A stretch of 64,000 nucleotides of DNA, taken from NCBI GenBank assembly GCA_040386335.1, contig JAZKFT010000017.1, positions 124,001-188,000 on the forward strand. The letters are read 5' to 3'. Source of the DNA: JAZKFT01 sp040386335 (GTDB taxonomy: Bacteria > Bacteroidota > Bacteroidia > Chitinophagales > Chitinophagaceae). Shown here piece after piece: positions 55,501 through 63,854 of this stretch; within the stretch, counting starts at the first letter, position 1, and the number at the start of each line of letters is the position of its first letter. Below the pieces are notes generated by a model. That model was given only the letters and a program-made list of their open reading frames with translations, made no database searches and was not told the origin of the DNA. The translations under genes were made by a program, and so were the position numbers.

Positions 55501-56609
55501 GTATTCCTGAAGATCAGCAGGAGCGCATTTTTGATCGGTTTTACCAGGCAGACAGCGGCCATACCCGCAACAGTGAAGGCACGGGCATCGGCCTGGCACT
55601 CACCCGCGAACTGGTGAAATTAATGGCCGGTGATATCGCGGTAAAAAGCCCGCCAACGGGTGCCCATCGTGGCACAGAATTCACCGTGTCGCTTCCGCTG
55701 AAAAAGGCGATCGTAACCATACCAGAACTGCCATTTGCCGATAACCAGCATACCCGGCACCAGCTGGCCGCTATTACGATCGAAAATGGAGAAGTGTATG
55801 AAAAAAATATCAGCCAGCGATCGCTGATTCTATTGGTAGAAGATAACGCCGACGTAGTAGCCTACACCGCCAGTTGCCTGCCAGAGTACAGGCTGGCCGT
55901 GGGCAAGGATGGATTGGAAGGTTTTGAAATAGCCGCCGATATGGTGCCCGACCTCATTATTACAGATGTGATGATGCCTTTTGTGGATGGCTTTGAGCTA
56001 TGCCGCAAGCTGAAAGCGGACGAGCGCACCAGCCATATACCCATCATAATGCTCACCGCCAAAGCAGGTATCGAGAGCAGGATCGAAGGCCTGGAACATG
56101 GCGCCGACGCCTACCTGGAAAAACCTTTCCACAAGGAAGAGTTACTGATGCGGATTAAGAAATTGCTGGAGTTGCGGATGCTGTTGCAACAGTTTTATTT
56201 GAAAAAAGCCGGGCTCGCCGAAACCGTCCCAACTGATATTCCTGCCCTGGCAGAGTCTGTAGTTCCTGTGCCAGTAAAAACGGAAGATAGCTTTGTGCAA
56301 AAAGTCAGGGAAGCCATCACCGCCCATCTTTCCAATGAACATTTTACGGTAGAGCAATTGTGCAAGCTGGTGTTTCTGAGCCACTCGCAGCTTCACCGGA
56401 AACTGGAAGCGGTAATGGGCTGCTCACCCAACCGGTTTATCCGCATGATGCGGCTTGCCAAAGCCAAAGAAATGCTGCTGCAACCCCACATGTCCATCAG
56501 CGTCATCGCTATGGAATGCGGTTATAATGATGCAGGATATTTCAGCCGCGTATTTAAACAGGAAATGGGAGTTACGCCAAATGAGTGGCGGGCGCAAGTG
56601 ATGGTTTAA
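52503..56609 (+). CDS. Hybrid two-component system protein (beta-propeller sensor, kinase, receiver and AraC-type HTH in one chain)
   Basis: The Met at 52503 (MPFLPKKNCLIICAVIMWLG) opens the signal segment and gives 1368 residues. A two-component-regulator propeller array (about 35-700; repeated SxGxIWVGTxxGLNxY patterns) is followed by a Y_Y_Y domain ending VLPPWWRTWW, one membrane helix (about 785-806), and HisKA with phospho-His in ITHEFRTPLT (about 846). HATPase_c (NLLSNAIKF; GTGIGLALTREL) leads to a receiver with phospho-Asp in DLIITDVMMP (about 1155) and a C-terminal AraC HTH (CGYNDAGYFSRVFKQEMGVT). All key residues are present. Such proteins usually sense a carbohydrate fragment and activate nearby glycan-use or surface genes. 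Targets here are not evident. Confidence 0.95.
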   Translation: MPFLPKKNCLIICAVIMWLGISAQSKKAEPYLSITTAQGLSQGMIFDLLQDKEGFIWVATKNGLNRYDGYNFKVFTNDPYNASTLSGNTLMKLFEDSKGRIWVGTEDAGLNIYDKNTGKFSRITHSNSDQASLSGNRIRFISEIPGGKFLVAADGVGFNLVELPENFFEKGTNPVITRLNLPGNEQVYGMGVDKEGHVLIGGMDGTVYQFTAVDKILKPVAKAELVNSGHRTQDGSIFINSNLFLLEGDHVIPLFDTDKIPAGDLLFRPNQKLWENHHREGYFYDVSKWESGKPPVWNVKVPADSPRLVYPFIFDRSGILWSGSVGFGLRKYQASGGKFKAQMQGNSVRGIVPVSPKDILLGDFGYRWVRLRNDSIEKNPFGNIASITKIDNVIITTSGDYWVKSDEKGFFKYNPATGKLTPHPEIRYFYAAGDKQPMLEDSKGNTWFCGLGGAFTRLNETTGRTDSFSINTDPAKPVAPKAICTALYEDKQGIFWAGTQEGFAKITPDKSGKAAPQIKWYYNNSINRNSLNYNHVSCFLDDPTDPDQYLWICTKGGGLNRLNKNTGDFFQLTTKEGLPDDVVYGILPDNAGNIWGSTNNGIFCLLAEKSGDSTQWVFRNFTKAYGLQDDEFNTASYAKLSDGKLVFGGVNGVNIFDPKEVLAATFKPGVFITDILINNSPVVAGDKTGVLENNIETTQSITLNHLQDILTLEFASLDFTAPVQNRYRYQLVGIDEKWVESGTRHSATYLHLPSGKYTFRVQGSNSQGIWSDKITELQVTVLPPWWRTWWAYGVYLLLIGLGIRAYFKFTIHRAKLRQQLHYEQLEATRVKDLDTLKTRLYTNITHEFRTPLTVILGMAQQVKNEPEEHLGNGMEMIIRNGESLLKLVNEMLDLSKLESGKMTLQTVHGDVITFLRYIVESFHSLAESQNKHLHYLSDLDSLSVTYDPEKIRQIVSNLLSNAIKFTPERGNIYISVGEGKPGSEPGETVLMIKVKDTGKGIPEDQQERIFDRFYQADSGHTRNSEGTGIGLALTRELVKLMAGDIAVKSPPTGAHRGTEFTVSLPLKKAIVTIPELPFADNQHTRHQLAAITIENGEVYEKNISQRSLILLVEDNADVVAYTASCLPEYRLAVGKDGLEGFEIAADMVPDLIITDVMMPFVDGFELCRKLKADERTSHIPIIMLTAKAGIESRIEGLEHGADAYLEKPFHKEELLMRIKKLLELRMLLQQFYLKKAGLAETVPTDIPALAESVVPVPVKTEDSFVQKVREAITAHLSNEHFTVEQLCKLVFLSHSQLHRKLEAVMGCSPNRFIRMMRLAKAKEMLLQPHMSISVIAMECGYNDAGYFSRVFKQEMGVTPNEWRAQVMV

Positions 56610-56689
56610 TGGAGTCGTGGTTAGGCTCATCCTCAGCCGTGTTTCGGGTGCCAACTAACGGCTGCAACATCTTATGATTTTGCTACAGT

Positions 56690-56812
56690 CTATTTTGGGT
56701 TCTTCCTGAAATATTTTAAGATTTCGGGAACGGTAAAGTACAACAGTACCGATATGGCAATAATAATAAATACCAGGTCATTTCCAGGCAAGTCTAAAAA
56801 ATGGAGTTTCAT
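56690..56812 (-). CDS. Possible 40-residue single-pass membrane protein
   Basis: MKLHFLDLPG, then the hydrophobic helix DLVFIIIAISVLLYFTVPE, then a basic tail ILKYFRKNPK and stop. It begins 12 bp downstream of the end of another small frame (56824-57021), which looks operon-like. No family was recognised. Length and shape suit a small membrane protein, but the evidence is coding potential only. Confidence 0.4.
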   Translation of the reverse strand: MKLHFLDLPGNDLVFIIIAISVLLYFTVPEILKYFRKNPK

Positions 56813-56823
56813 AATAATGGTTT

Positions 56824-57021
56824 TTAATTTCTTAAAACTGATTTTCCCCTAATACAAGACCTGATGTCCGAGTGGGCTTCCTTCTCTTGTTTTCCACGGG
56901 AGTCATTGAATTTTAAATGTTCCGTCTTTATTGTCTTGTCTCCGGAAAACCGGCAGTAACGTGGAGCCCGGGTATCATTTGAATGGCATAGCAATAGTAG
57001 GCTGGCCAAAAAAAACAACAT
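56824..57021 (-). CDS. Possible small secreted or lipid-anchored peptide
   Basis: 65 residues with a hydrophobic start (MLFFLASLLLLCHSN) and a polar, lysine-rich remainder with four cysteines. The spacing of 11 bp to the following small frame suggests joint translation. The lipobox is imperfect and no homologue is recognised, so this may be non-coding. Confidence 0.3.
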   Translation of the reverse strand: MLFFLASLLLLCHSNDTRAPRYCRFSGDKTIKTEHLKFNDSRGKQEKEAHSDIRSCIRGKSVLRN

Positions 57022-57202
57022 AATTTGTTACACGGATACCACTATTCAATCCATCGCTGTGGGAATCCATTTGCATGATTGCACCACTCCGCCTACTCCA
57101 CCCGACCCGTAATAACTCCCGGGGTATAATTGCCTGCCCCATCGGTCTTCATAACGGCTCAGGGACAGACAACGAGCATTTTACAAGGTCTTTTAAAAAA
57201 AA

Positions 57203-57252
57203 TTGCGTAAGTGTTCACTTACATATATATTTGTGTAAGCAAACGCTTACAC
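57203..57252 (+). promoter_or_regulatory. Bacteroidota-type promoter with two palindromic operators upstream of the ArsR gene
   Basis: A TTG (57203-57205) and a TATATTTG box (57226-57233, matching TAnnTTTG) are spaced 20 bp, as in Bacteroidota -33/-7 promoters. A perfect palindrome GTAAGTG-TT-CACTTAC (57207-57222) fills the spacer, and GTGTAAGC-AAAC-GCTTACAC (57233-57252) overlaps the -7 end and start region. They share the GTAAG/CTTAC half-site. The layout implies repression by the encoded ArsR protein. Confidence 0.75.
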
Positions 57253-57255
57253 AAT

Positions 57256-57591
57256 ATGTCTACAGAAGCAAGAAGGGATGTTTTCCAGGCAATAGCCGAC
57301 CCCAACCGTAGGGAGATGATCAGGTTGCTGGCAAACCAGTCAATGAACCTGAACGCGATCGCTGAAAAGTTTGATATCAGCAGACCGGCCGTATCGCAGC
57401 ATATAAAAATATTGACTGAATGCGGGCTGATCATCATTAAACAAAAAGGCCGGGAAAGGCATTGCGAAGCAAAACTGGAAGCTTTGAACGAAGTGGCAAA
57501 CTGGGTAGACCAATACAAACAATTCTGGACCGACAACCTGAATTCGTTAGATCAATACCTAAAGAATATTCAAAGCAAATCAAAAAAATAA
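57256..57591 (+). CDS. ArsR-family HTH transcriptional repressor
   Basis: The open frame starts at 57211 but reads through the palindromic operator. The Met at 57256 gives the usual N-terminus (MSTEARRDVFQAIADPNRRE) and 111 residues. The winged helix includes MNLNAIAEKFDISRPAVSQH as helix-turn-helix and HCEAKLEALNEVANWVDQY as the C-terminal dimer part. No metal-binding cysteines are visible. ArsR plus SRPBCC pairs of this kind usually regulate their own operon. The downstream partner starts 12 bp after the stop codon. Confidence 0.9.
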   Translation: MSTEARRDVFQAIADPNRREMIRLLANQSMNLNAIAEKFDISRPAVSQHIKILTECGLIIIKQKGRERHCEAKLEALNEVANWVDQYKQFWTDNLNSLDQYLKNIQSKSKK

Positions 57592-57602
57592 AACCAGGAA
57601 AC

Positions 57603-58100
57603 ATGAAAACAGCAAACCAACAATTCACCATTACAAGAACCTTTGAGGCCCCGATGGAATTAGTGTTCCAGGCATTCGCAACAGAAGCCGCCTTGGCAGA
57701 ATGGTGGGGGCCGGTGGCAGCACCCATTGACGTCATCAGTCTCGATTTCAGACCGGGCGGAAAATTTCATTACAGGATGAATGGCGCACAGGTTCACTAC
57801 GGCATTTTCAGATATACCGAAATTACCAGGCCGGATACGATCACCTGGATAAACTCATTTGCGGATGAAAAAGGTGAGATCATAAAACCACCTTTTGAAG
57901 GCCTTGATATCCCCAGGGAAATTCTGAATAAAATTACTTTAACGGAAGTGAATGGCATTACAACCCTGAAGCTGGTAAGTGAACCCAATAACGCTTCCGA
58001 AAATGAAATTGACACTTTCTATGCCATAACCGACAGCATGCAGAAAGGCTTTGGCGGTACCCTGGATCAGCTGGAAAAATATTTGCAGAAAATGCAGTAA
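57603..58100 (+). CDS. SRPBCC/AHSA1-family protein
   Basis: 165 residues from the Met at 57603; longer upstream frames overlap the ArsR gene and are not credible. Landmarks are FTITRTFEAPMELVFQAF at the N-terminus and EWWGPVAAP, FRPGGKFHYRM and GFGGTLDQLEKYL at the C-terminus, typical of the activator of Hsp90 ATPase-like (AHSA1) branch of START/SRPBCC proteins. Family members bind hydrophobic ligands in a cavity; the ligand is unknown. Co-transcribed with the ArsR gene (11-bp gap). Confidence 0.88.
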   Translation: MKTANQQFTITRTFEAPMELVFQAFATEAALAEWWGPVAAPIDVISLDFRPGGKFHYRMNGAQVHYGIFRYTEITRPDTITWINSFADEKGEIIKPPFEGLDIPREILNKITLTEVNGITTLKLVSEPNNASENEIDTFYAITDSMQKGFGGTLDQLEKYLQKMQ

Positions 58101-58335
58101 CGGTGTGTGACTACATGATCCGGGTGGCACTTGGTTTCAGCACTTTCCAGGCATGGAAATTTTCAGCGTGTATCTGCGGTTAAAATGGTGGAAACGATAG
58201 AATGCAATAGAAAGCAAATCATTTATGGCTAAAATCCTGCAGATAGCATAATTTTTTTGCTTTTTTTTGCTTGTTTTGTTTATTCTCTTTAGTTTCTCCG
58301 TTTATTTTATTCTTCATTTATAAACCAACTCCATT

Positions 58336-61300
58336 ATGATGAAAATTGTACGCTCCAGGCTATTTACGGGTTCGCTATTTCTCCTGCTTTCGGTATCGGC
58401 ACTGCATGCCCAGGTAACTACGAATGGTGGCTCCGGTCTTGCGCCAACCTATCCCAGCCTGTCAGACGCTATTACAGCATTGAACCTTGCCACTATAAAT
58501 GCACCTGTAATCATTAACCTTACCGCGGGAAATCCGCAAACGGCCACTGCCGGCGGGTATATTATCAATGCCCAGGGCTCGGCCACAAACACCATTACGA
58601 TTACCGGGAATAACAATATTATTACTGCATCGCCGGCATTAACAGGAGGTGCACTCAATGACGGGATATTTAAAATTATCGGTGGCGACTATGTTACTAT
58701 CGAAAATTTTACGATGACAGAAAATGCAGCCAATACCACCACCGCAGCCGGAACCAATAACATGACCGAGTGGGGTGTGGCATTATTGTATGCTTCCACC
58801 ACCAATGGTTCTCAAAACAATACGATTAAAAACTGTACGATAGACCTGGACAGAAGCTACCAGAACAGTTTTGGTATTTATTGCAATTCAAACCATACAG
58901 CCACAGCCATTTCTACAGCCGTACCGCCACCCACAGCCGCCGGTGGCAACAGCGGATTAACCATTACGGGCAATACCATTACTGATGTAAATGTTGGTAT
59001 CGTAGTCATTGGTCCGTCGCCGGCCGCTGCTGAAAATGATGGATTAATTATCGGGGGCTCTGTGGCAAATGCGAACACGATTTCAAACTTTGGCAATACC
59101 GGCACTTTCTCTTCTTATGCCAATGTTTCAGGAACGGTAAATGGCATCCTCATCAGGTTTACCAAAAACCTGACTGTTTCCTATAACACCATCACCAGTT
59201 CTAATGGGGGAACCGTAGCAGGCAGCCTGCGTGGTATTTATGTTCCGGCCTTTACCAATGCCCCGGTGGGAGCCATTACAAATACTATCAGCAATAATTC
59301 GATCTCCTTAAAAAGTAATGTGTTAGCAGGAGCTATACAAGGTATTTCAGTAGAGGCCACTACTGCCAATGCCACCACTAATCTAAATATCAACAACAAT
59401 GATATTACAGGTCTTGGTCACACGATAGCAGGCGCATCCGGTGCTATCACCGGGATCATTTCTGCCTCAGCTGCATTAAATACCAGTATCAGCAGCAATA
59501 CTTTTACTAACCTGAATGTAAACACAACCAACTCTTTTACCTTTCTTTCCTGCAATGTAACGATGCCTGCTGGTGGCTCGCAAACGGTAAGCGGCAATTC
59601 GATCGTTACCGGTTTCACTAAAACGGGTGCCGGTGGATCTTTGATCCTTTTTACTACCAACGCCAGTTCACCCACAGGTACCACTTCTATTAACAGCAAC
59701 AACAATTTCTCTAATATTACCATAACAGGAGCTACAACCAATGGTGGATGGGTTAACAGGGATGGTGTAAGTACTATTAGCGGCCCGGTAAAAACCATTA
59801 CCAATAACACATTTAGCAATTGGACCAATGGTACCAGCATCGTGACCGTTCTTACAGAAAATGCTGGCTCAGCCACAAGCGTTGTTTCGGGCAATATCAT
59901 TAGTAATATCGCAACGGCAGGCACACTTACGGGTATTTCACTGCTTTCAAACTCCAATGTTACTTTACAAGGCAATACGGTAAACACGCTGAGTTCCACG
60001 GGGGCGTCGGTGGTAACAGGTATTTCTGTAACCGGCACTTCCAATGCCAACAATACCCCACGTGTTCTAAAAAACAAAGTGTATGATTTGCTGGCAAATA
60101 ATGGTGGTGGTTCCGTAAGCGGGATATTGATCGGCATGCTGGGAACGGTTTCCAATGCTGATATCACCATTGCCAATAATCTTATCGGCGATTTAAAAGC
60201 GCCTATCAGCAACCTTGCTACGGATGCCATCCGCGGTATCAATATCAATGCCTACATACCCGCCGTAAATTCCAGGTACAATGTCTATTATAATACCATT
60301 TATATCAATGCTGCCTCATCCGGAGCCAACTTTGGTACAGCCGGTATTTTCCATGCCAGGAGTGCAACAGCCACTAATGGCGTGCTCGAACTGAAAAATA
60401 ATATTATCATTAATACTTCTACGCCTTCCGGTACAGGAACGACAGCGGCATTCAGCAGGTCGAATGCCGGTTTAGAAAATTATTCAGCCACTTCAAACAA
60501 CAATATTTTTTATGCAGGAATACCTTCTGCAACCAATGCTATCTATTACGACAGTACCAACGGATCTGCTGCCACCATTGCAGATTTTAAAACACTCGTT
60601 ACGCCCCGTGAAACAGCCAGCGCTACGGAAAATGTGGCCTTCTTAAGCACAACCGGTTCCAGCAGTAATTATCTGCATGTGAAAAATACACTACCGACCG
60701 TAGCTCAAAATGGAGGTATAGTTATTGCCACCGTTACAGACGATTACGACGGAGAGACGCGCACCGCTACACCTGATATTGGTGCAGATGAATTCCCTGA
60801 TGTACCGCTTCCGGTTGCTATAACCAACCTCAAAGCAACGAGGCAGGCTGAGGCCATTTTGTTAACGTGGACAACTTTGACGGAGGCTAATAATAATGGC
60901 TTTGAAATACTAAAGAGTGCGGATGGTGTGAACTTCAGTAAGATGGTATTTATTGCCAGCAAGGCCACTAACGGGAACAGCACGGCTGGTTTAAACTACG
61001 AGGTTACAGATAAAACACCATTTACGGCCAGCAACTATTACAAGCTGAAACAATCCGATCGTGATGGGAAAATTATGTTCAGCAATATTGTGGTACTACG
61101 GGGTAATAAGGTAAACCAGTTGCAGCTGACGACGATCTATCCTAACCCGGCAACTGATAAACTGAATGTTTTAATCGCGTCACCAAAGGCAGGGAATGTC
61201 ATGCTGCTGGTTACCGATTTGAGTGGCCGCGTATTGGTAAAGCAAGCAACTCAAATTGTGAATGGCGAAACAAATATTCAACTGAACGTAAGTACACTGG

Positions 61301-61377
61301 CAAGTGGAAATTATGTGTTGAAACTGGTAGGTGACGGAGCAGGTGATGCAACTACCACCAGGTTTGTGAAACAATAA
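58336..61377 (+). CDS. Right-handed beta-helix T9SS cargo protein
   Basis: 1013 residues. The signal peptide runs to HAQ (about 26). A parallel beta-helix (about 30-800) has ladder-like Asn/Thr-rich repeats (TITGNNNIITAS; NNTIKNCTIDLD) similar to pectate-lyase-like folds, but no catalytic residues are apparent. After an Ig-like or fibronectin-like domain (LLTWTTLTEANNNGFEILKS), a T9SS type A sorting module ends the protein (TIYPNPATDKLNVLI ... STLASGNYVLKLVGDG). The closest local kin are the beta-helix parts of the 2922-9446 and 10223-15004 proteins, but it lacks LamG and MopE modules. A strong terminator follows at 61401-61423. Confidence 0.88.
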   Translation: MMKIVRSRLFTGSLFLLLSVSALHAQVTTNGGSGLAPTYPSLSDAITALNLATINAPVIINLTAGNPQTATAGGYIINAQGSATNTITITGNNNIITASPALTGGALNDGIFKIIGGDYVTIENFTMTENAANTTTAAGTNNMTEWGVALLYASTTNGSQNNTIKNCTIDLDRSYQNSFGIYCNSNHTATAISTAVPPPTAAGGNSGLTITGNTITDVNVGIVVIGPSPAAAENDGLIIGGSVANANTISNFGNTGTFSSYANVSGTVNGILIRFTKNLTVSYNTITSSNGGTVAGSLRGIYVPAFTNAPVGAITNTISNNSISLKSNVLAGAIQGISVEATTANATTNLNINNNDITGLGHTIAGASGAITGIISASAALNTSISSNTFTNLNVNTTNSFTFLSCNVTMPAGGSQTVSGNSIVTGFTKTGAGGSLILFTTNASSPTGTTSINSNNNFSNITITGATTNGGWVNRDGVSTISGPVKTITNNTFSNWTNGTSIVTVLTENAGSATSVVSGNIISNIATAGTLTGISLLSNSNVTLQGNTVNTLSSTGASVVTGISVTGTSNANNTPRVLKNKVYDLLANNGGGSVSGILIGMLGTVSNADITIANNLIGDLKAPISNLATDAIRGININAYIPAVNSRYNVYYNTIYINAASSGANFGTAGIFHARSATATNGVLELKNNIIINTSTPSGTGTTAAFSRSNAGLENYSATSNNNIFYAGIPSATNAIYYDSTNGSAATIADFKTLVTPRETASATENVAFLSTTGSSSNYLHVKNTLPTVAQNGGIVIATVTDDYDGETRTATPDIGADEFPDVPLPVAITNLKATRQAEAILLTWTTLTEANNNGFEILKSADGVNFSKMVFIASKATNGNSTAGLNYEVTDKTPFTASNYYKLKQSDRDGKIMFSNIVVLRGNKVNQLQLTTIYPNPATDKLNVLIASPKAGNVMLLVTDLSGRVLVKQATQIVNGETNIQLNVSTLASGNYVLKLVGDGAGDATTTRFVKQ

Positions 61378-61400
61378 GATACAATGACCTATTACAAAAA

Positions 61401-61423
61401 AAAGGCCTCCGGTGGAGGCCTTT
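61401..61423 (+). terminator. Hairpin terminator, likely bidirectional
   Basis: AAAGGCCTCC pairs perfectly with GGAGGCCTTT around GGT, followed by TTTT and preceded by an A-run. It lies 23 bp after the stop of the beta-helix gene. Confidence 0.85.
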
Positions 61424-61648
61424 TTAAATGGTATAGCGCCGAAAAACGGGGCCACGATCACGATTGCTGCCGGTGCGAAGCTGCTGATTGTCTCACAGTA
61501 AAGAAATATACGGCTGTTTCTTCAATACGAATACCTGTTGTGAATTCCGGTGCCAGGTCTATTGACTGCTTTTTCGGTAATGCACTTCACAACCCATTCA
61601 GAGGCACCTCACCTGGTAACATAATGAACTATCAAAATATAGCAACCA
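61424..61648. other. Non-coding tail between two convergent genes
   Basis: Only short unsupported frames are visible. It separates the terminator from the stop codon of the 61649-63010 gene. Confidence 0.4.
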
Positions 61649-63010
61649 TCAATAAGTCGTCAAGCCGACAGGAGCAACATACCTCCAGCCGAAGCTGATA
61701 TTGTTGACCACATCCTTATAGCTCATTTTATTGGCCTTAATAGTGTACGATACTGATTGAGCCAGGCTGCCGGTGGAATTTCCGAATGAACTGGCCAAAA
61801 TCGTCACATCCGTAAATTTGTAAGTGTACCTGGCTGCAGGACTTCCTTTTTTAAACACCCTCACTTCCATTTCGCCCGTAATAGTTGTTTCTTGCATCAG
61901 TTGCTTTTGTAAACCAATTGAATTGAGATGGAATGGTATCACAATGTTGCTGACGGATATGGGCTCCGGAAAACTTCCTCCCAACTGGATATCCTGCACC
62001 CGGAATGGACCTGCAGCCAGGCCCGCATTGTTCGGCCCGATGACATAAACAATGGAATCACTATTGGGGTCGATAACGTTTGAATTGTCCGGGTTCAAAA
62101 AACTCTGCCAGGAAGAACCGTTGTGAAAGGCGGGTTCCCTGGTGTTGTTGTTGTAGATCAACAGCCCTGCGCTGGGGTTGGTCACAGCGCTGGTATCGCT
62201 TAACCTCGGTAGCATAAGGCCTTTGCTGGTGCTGCTGATATCCAGCGCTGCATTGATGCTGGGTGTACTGGTACCAATACCAACGCCACCCTGGCCGCCG
62301 GAAACAGTGTTAGCCCAAGTTGGGCCATTTACCAGCGTACCGTTGTTGGCATTGCCACTGGCATCGGTCGTGGTCGTACCACCACCCTCATCAAATTTGT
62401 AATAAGCCACCAGCCCTGCACTATTGACAGGGACAGAGCTCGTGATGTTGGCCACTATCTGTGCCTGTGTACGTGCCACATTCCATATACGCAGTTCATC
62501 CATCGTGCCATTAAAATGATTGCACTGGCATGACGTTGGTTGCTGCCTGCCGATGTTCATCGGCTGATTGTCCTGCCTTGCAGTGGCGGTGCCGCCGCCG
62601 GATGCCACACCGTTAATATAAAAAGTGACCGTACCCCCGCTGCCTACGACAGCTACATGGGTGGTAACGCCCTGGGGCACGGGTGCGGTGGAATACACCC
62701 AGGTAGCGGTGGCGCCATTATAAAACCCCAATTTAGATCCATTGGCGTTGGCATTCAATTCCCACAGAAAATCGTAATCCCCCTTGTCTACAATGGTGGA
62801 GTTAATGCCAGTATAGTTTACTATGGCTTCCAGGGTGAAAGTAGCCCCAAGATTGATGCTGCTACTATGTGGAACAGTCACATATTGGGAACTGGCCTGG
62901 GTAAAAGTCAACGCATACCCGAATTGTGATGCGCCCTGGAAGGCGAAAAGCAAAAGACCCGCTGTTGCCAGTGCAGTGCGAAAATGTTTTATAAAAAATG
63001 TGGATTTCAT
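61649..63010 (-). CDS. LamG protein with Hcp-like C-terminal domain
   Basis: 453 residues: signal peptide to GASQ, LamG domain (about 32-225; TMDELRIWNVARTQAQ), then a segment GVGIGTSTPSINAALDISS ... GLLIYNNNT with fibre-type character. The ~170-residue C-terminal part runs from SDSIVYVIGPNNAGLAAGP through HLNSIGLQKQLMQETTITG to YVAPVGLTTY. The last part has the strand pattern of Hcp-like beta-barrel proteins (tentative). The 63126-63818 neighbour shares this whole C-terminal half but has no LamG domain. Predicted exported; it ends with TTY and lacks a T9SS module. Confidence 0.8.
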   Translation of the reverse strand: MKSTFFIKHFRTALATAGLLLFAFQGASQFGYALTFTQASSQYVTVPHSSSINLGATFTLEAIVNYTGINSTIVDKGDYDFLWELNANANGSKLGFYNGATATWVYSTAPVPQGVTTHVAVVGSGGTVTFYINGVASGGGTATARQDNQPMNIGRQQPTSCQCNHFNGTMDELRIWNVARTQAQIVANITSSVPVNSAGLVAYYKFDEGGGTTTTDASGNANNGTLVNGPTWANTVSGGQGGVGIGTSTPSINAALDISSTSKGLMLPRLSDTSAVTNPSAGLLIYNNNTREPAFHNGSSWQSFLNPDNSNVIDPNSDSIVYVIGPNNAGLAAGPFRVQDIQLGGSFPEPISVSNIVIPFHLNSIGLQKQLMQETTITGEMEVRVFKKGSPAARYTYKFTDVTILASSFGNSTGSLAQSVSYTIKANKMSYKDVVNNISFGWRYVAPVGLTTY

Positions 63011-63125
63011 GTAGTTGCGTTTTCACCGGGAAACTGACCGGTGATAATTATTAAGGTATAATGCGTGCATGCTCCGAAAATGATACCCGGACAGGAACGT
63101 CACCGGTATTGATATGGCAGTTGCC

Positions 63126-63818
63126 TCAATAAGTCGTTAATCCCATGGGTGCTACATAACTCCAACCGAAGCTGCTATTGTTTACGACATCCTTGTAGCT
63201 CAATTTGTCAGCCCAGATCGAATACGCAATTCCCGGGGGTAAACCAGCATCCGAATGGCCAAACGAATTAGCCAAAATCGTAAGGTTCGTGAATTTGTAG
63301 GTGTAACTGGCCGTTGCAGCGCCTCTTTTAAAAATCCGCACTTCCAATTGGCCGGTTAGAATTGTTTTTTGCATGAATTGTTTTTGCAAGCCAATTGAAT
63401 TGATATGCCAGGGTACCACAATATTGGCAGTGAACCTTTCTTCGCCGGCGCTGCCGCCTGTTGCAAACGACTCCACCGGGAATGGGCCTGCGGCCAGTCC
63501 TGCACTATTGGGCCCAATAAAATATACGATAGAATCGGCATTGGGATCAATGGTGTTGGTGCCCTCCAGTCTCGCCATACTTTTCCAGCTGGTACCATTG
63601 TGAAAGGTGGGCCTCTTTGTCTTATTGTTGAAAATCACCAGCCCCGCCGTGGGGCCTGTCACGGCAGTCGTGTCGCCGAGCCTGGGAAGCATTAAACCTT
63701 TATTGGTACTGGTAACATCAAGGGCTGCATTGGGGCTTGGGTTGGTAGTGCCAATGCCGTATTGGGCTTGTGCAAAAGTGGCGGCGAAAAGGCCGGAAAT
63801 GAGTAAAAGGGTTTTCAT
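63126..63818 (-). CDS. Secreted paralogue of the preceding protein's C-terminal domain, without LamG
   Basis: 230 residues with signal peptide to AQAQ (about 19) and YGIGTTNPSPNAALDVTSTN. The C-terminal region closely parallels the neighbour (SIVYFIGPNSAGLAAGP; INSIGLQKQFMQKTILTG; ending YVAPMGLTTY). It may be a stand-alone form of the Hcp-like domain. It lies 115 bp upstream of its paralogue on the same strand, so the two may be co-expressed. No known function. Confidence 0.78.
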   Translation of the reverse strand: MKTLLLISGLFAATFAQAQYGIGTTNPSPNAALDVTSTNKGLMLPRLGDTTAVTGPTAGLVIFNNKTKRPTFHNGTSWKSMARLEGTNTIDPNADSIVYFIGPNSAGLAAGPFPVESFATGGSAGEERFTANIVVPWHINSIGLQKQFMQKTILTGQLEVRIFKRGAATASYTYKFTNLTILANSFGHSDAGLPPGIAYSIWADKLSYKDVVNNSSFGWSYVAPMGLTTY

Positions 63819-63854
63819 GGTCGGTTTGTTGTTAATTGAGAAAGAATGCGTTTA

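Noticed and set aside
57211..57255. Upstream start for the ArsR gene adding 15 residues
   Set aside because: The added codons lie across the promoter -7 element and the second operator; the Met at 57256 matches the family N-terminus.
57462..57602. Long upstream extension of the SRPBCC frame
   Set aside because: It would overlap the end of the ArsR gene for about 130 bp in another frame, and the family domain begins after the Met at 57603.
59418..60248. 276-codon minus-strand open frame with hydrophobic residues
   Set aside because: It is antisense to the Asn/Thr-rich beta-helix gene; reverse complements of such codons give Val/Leu/Ile-rich shadows that look membrane-like.
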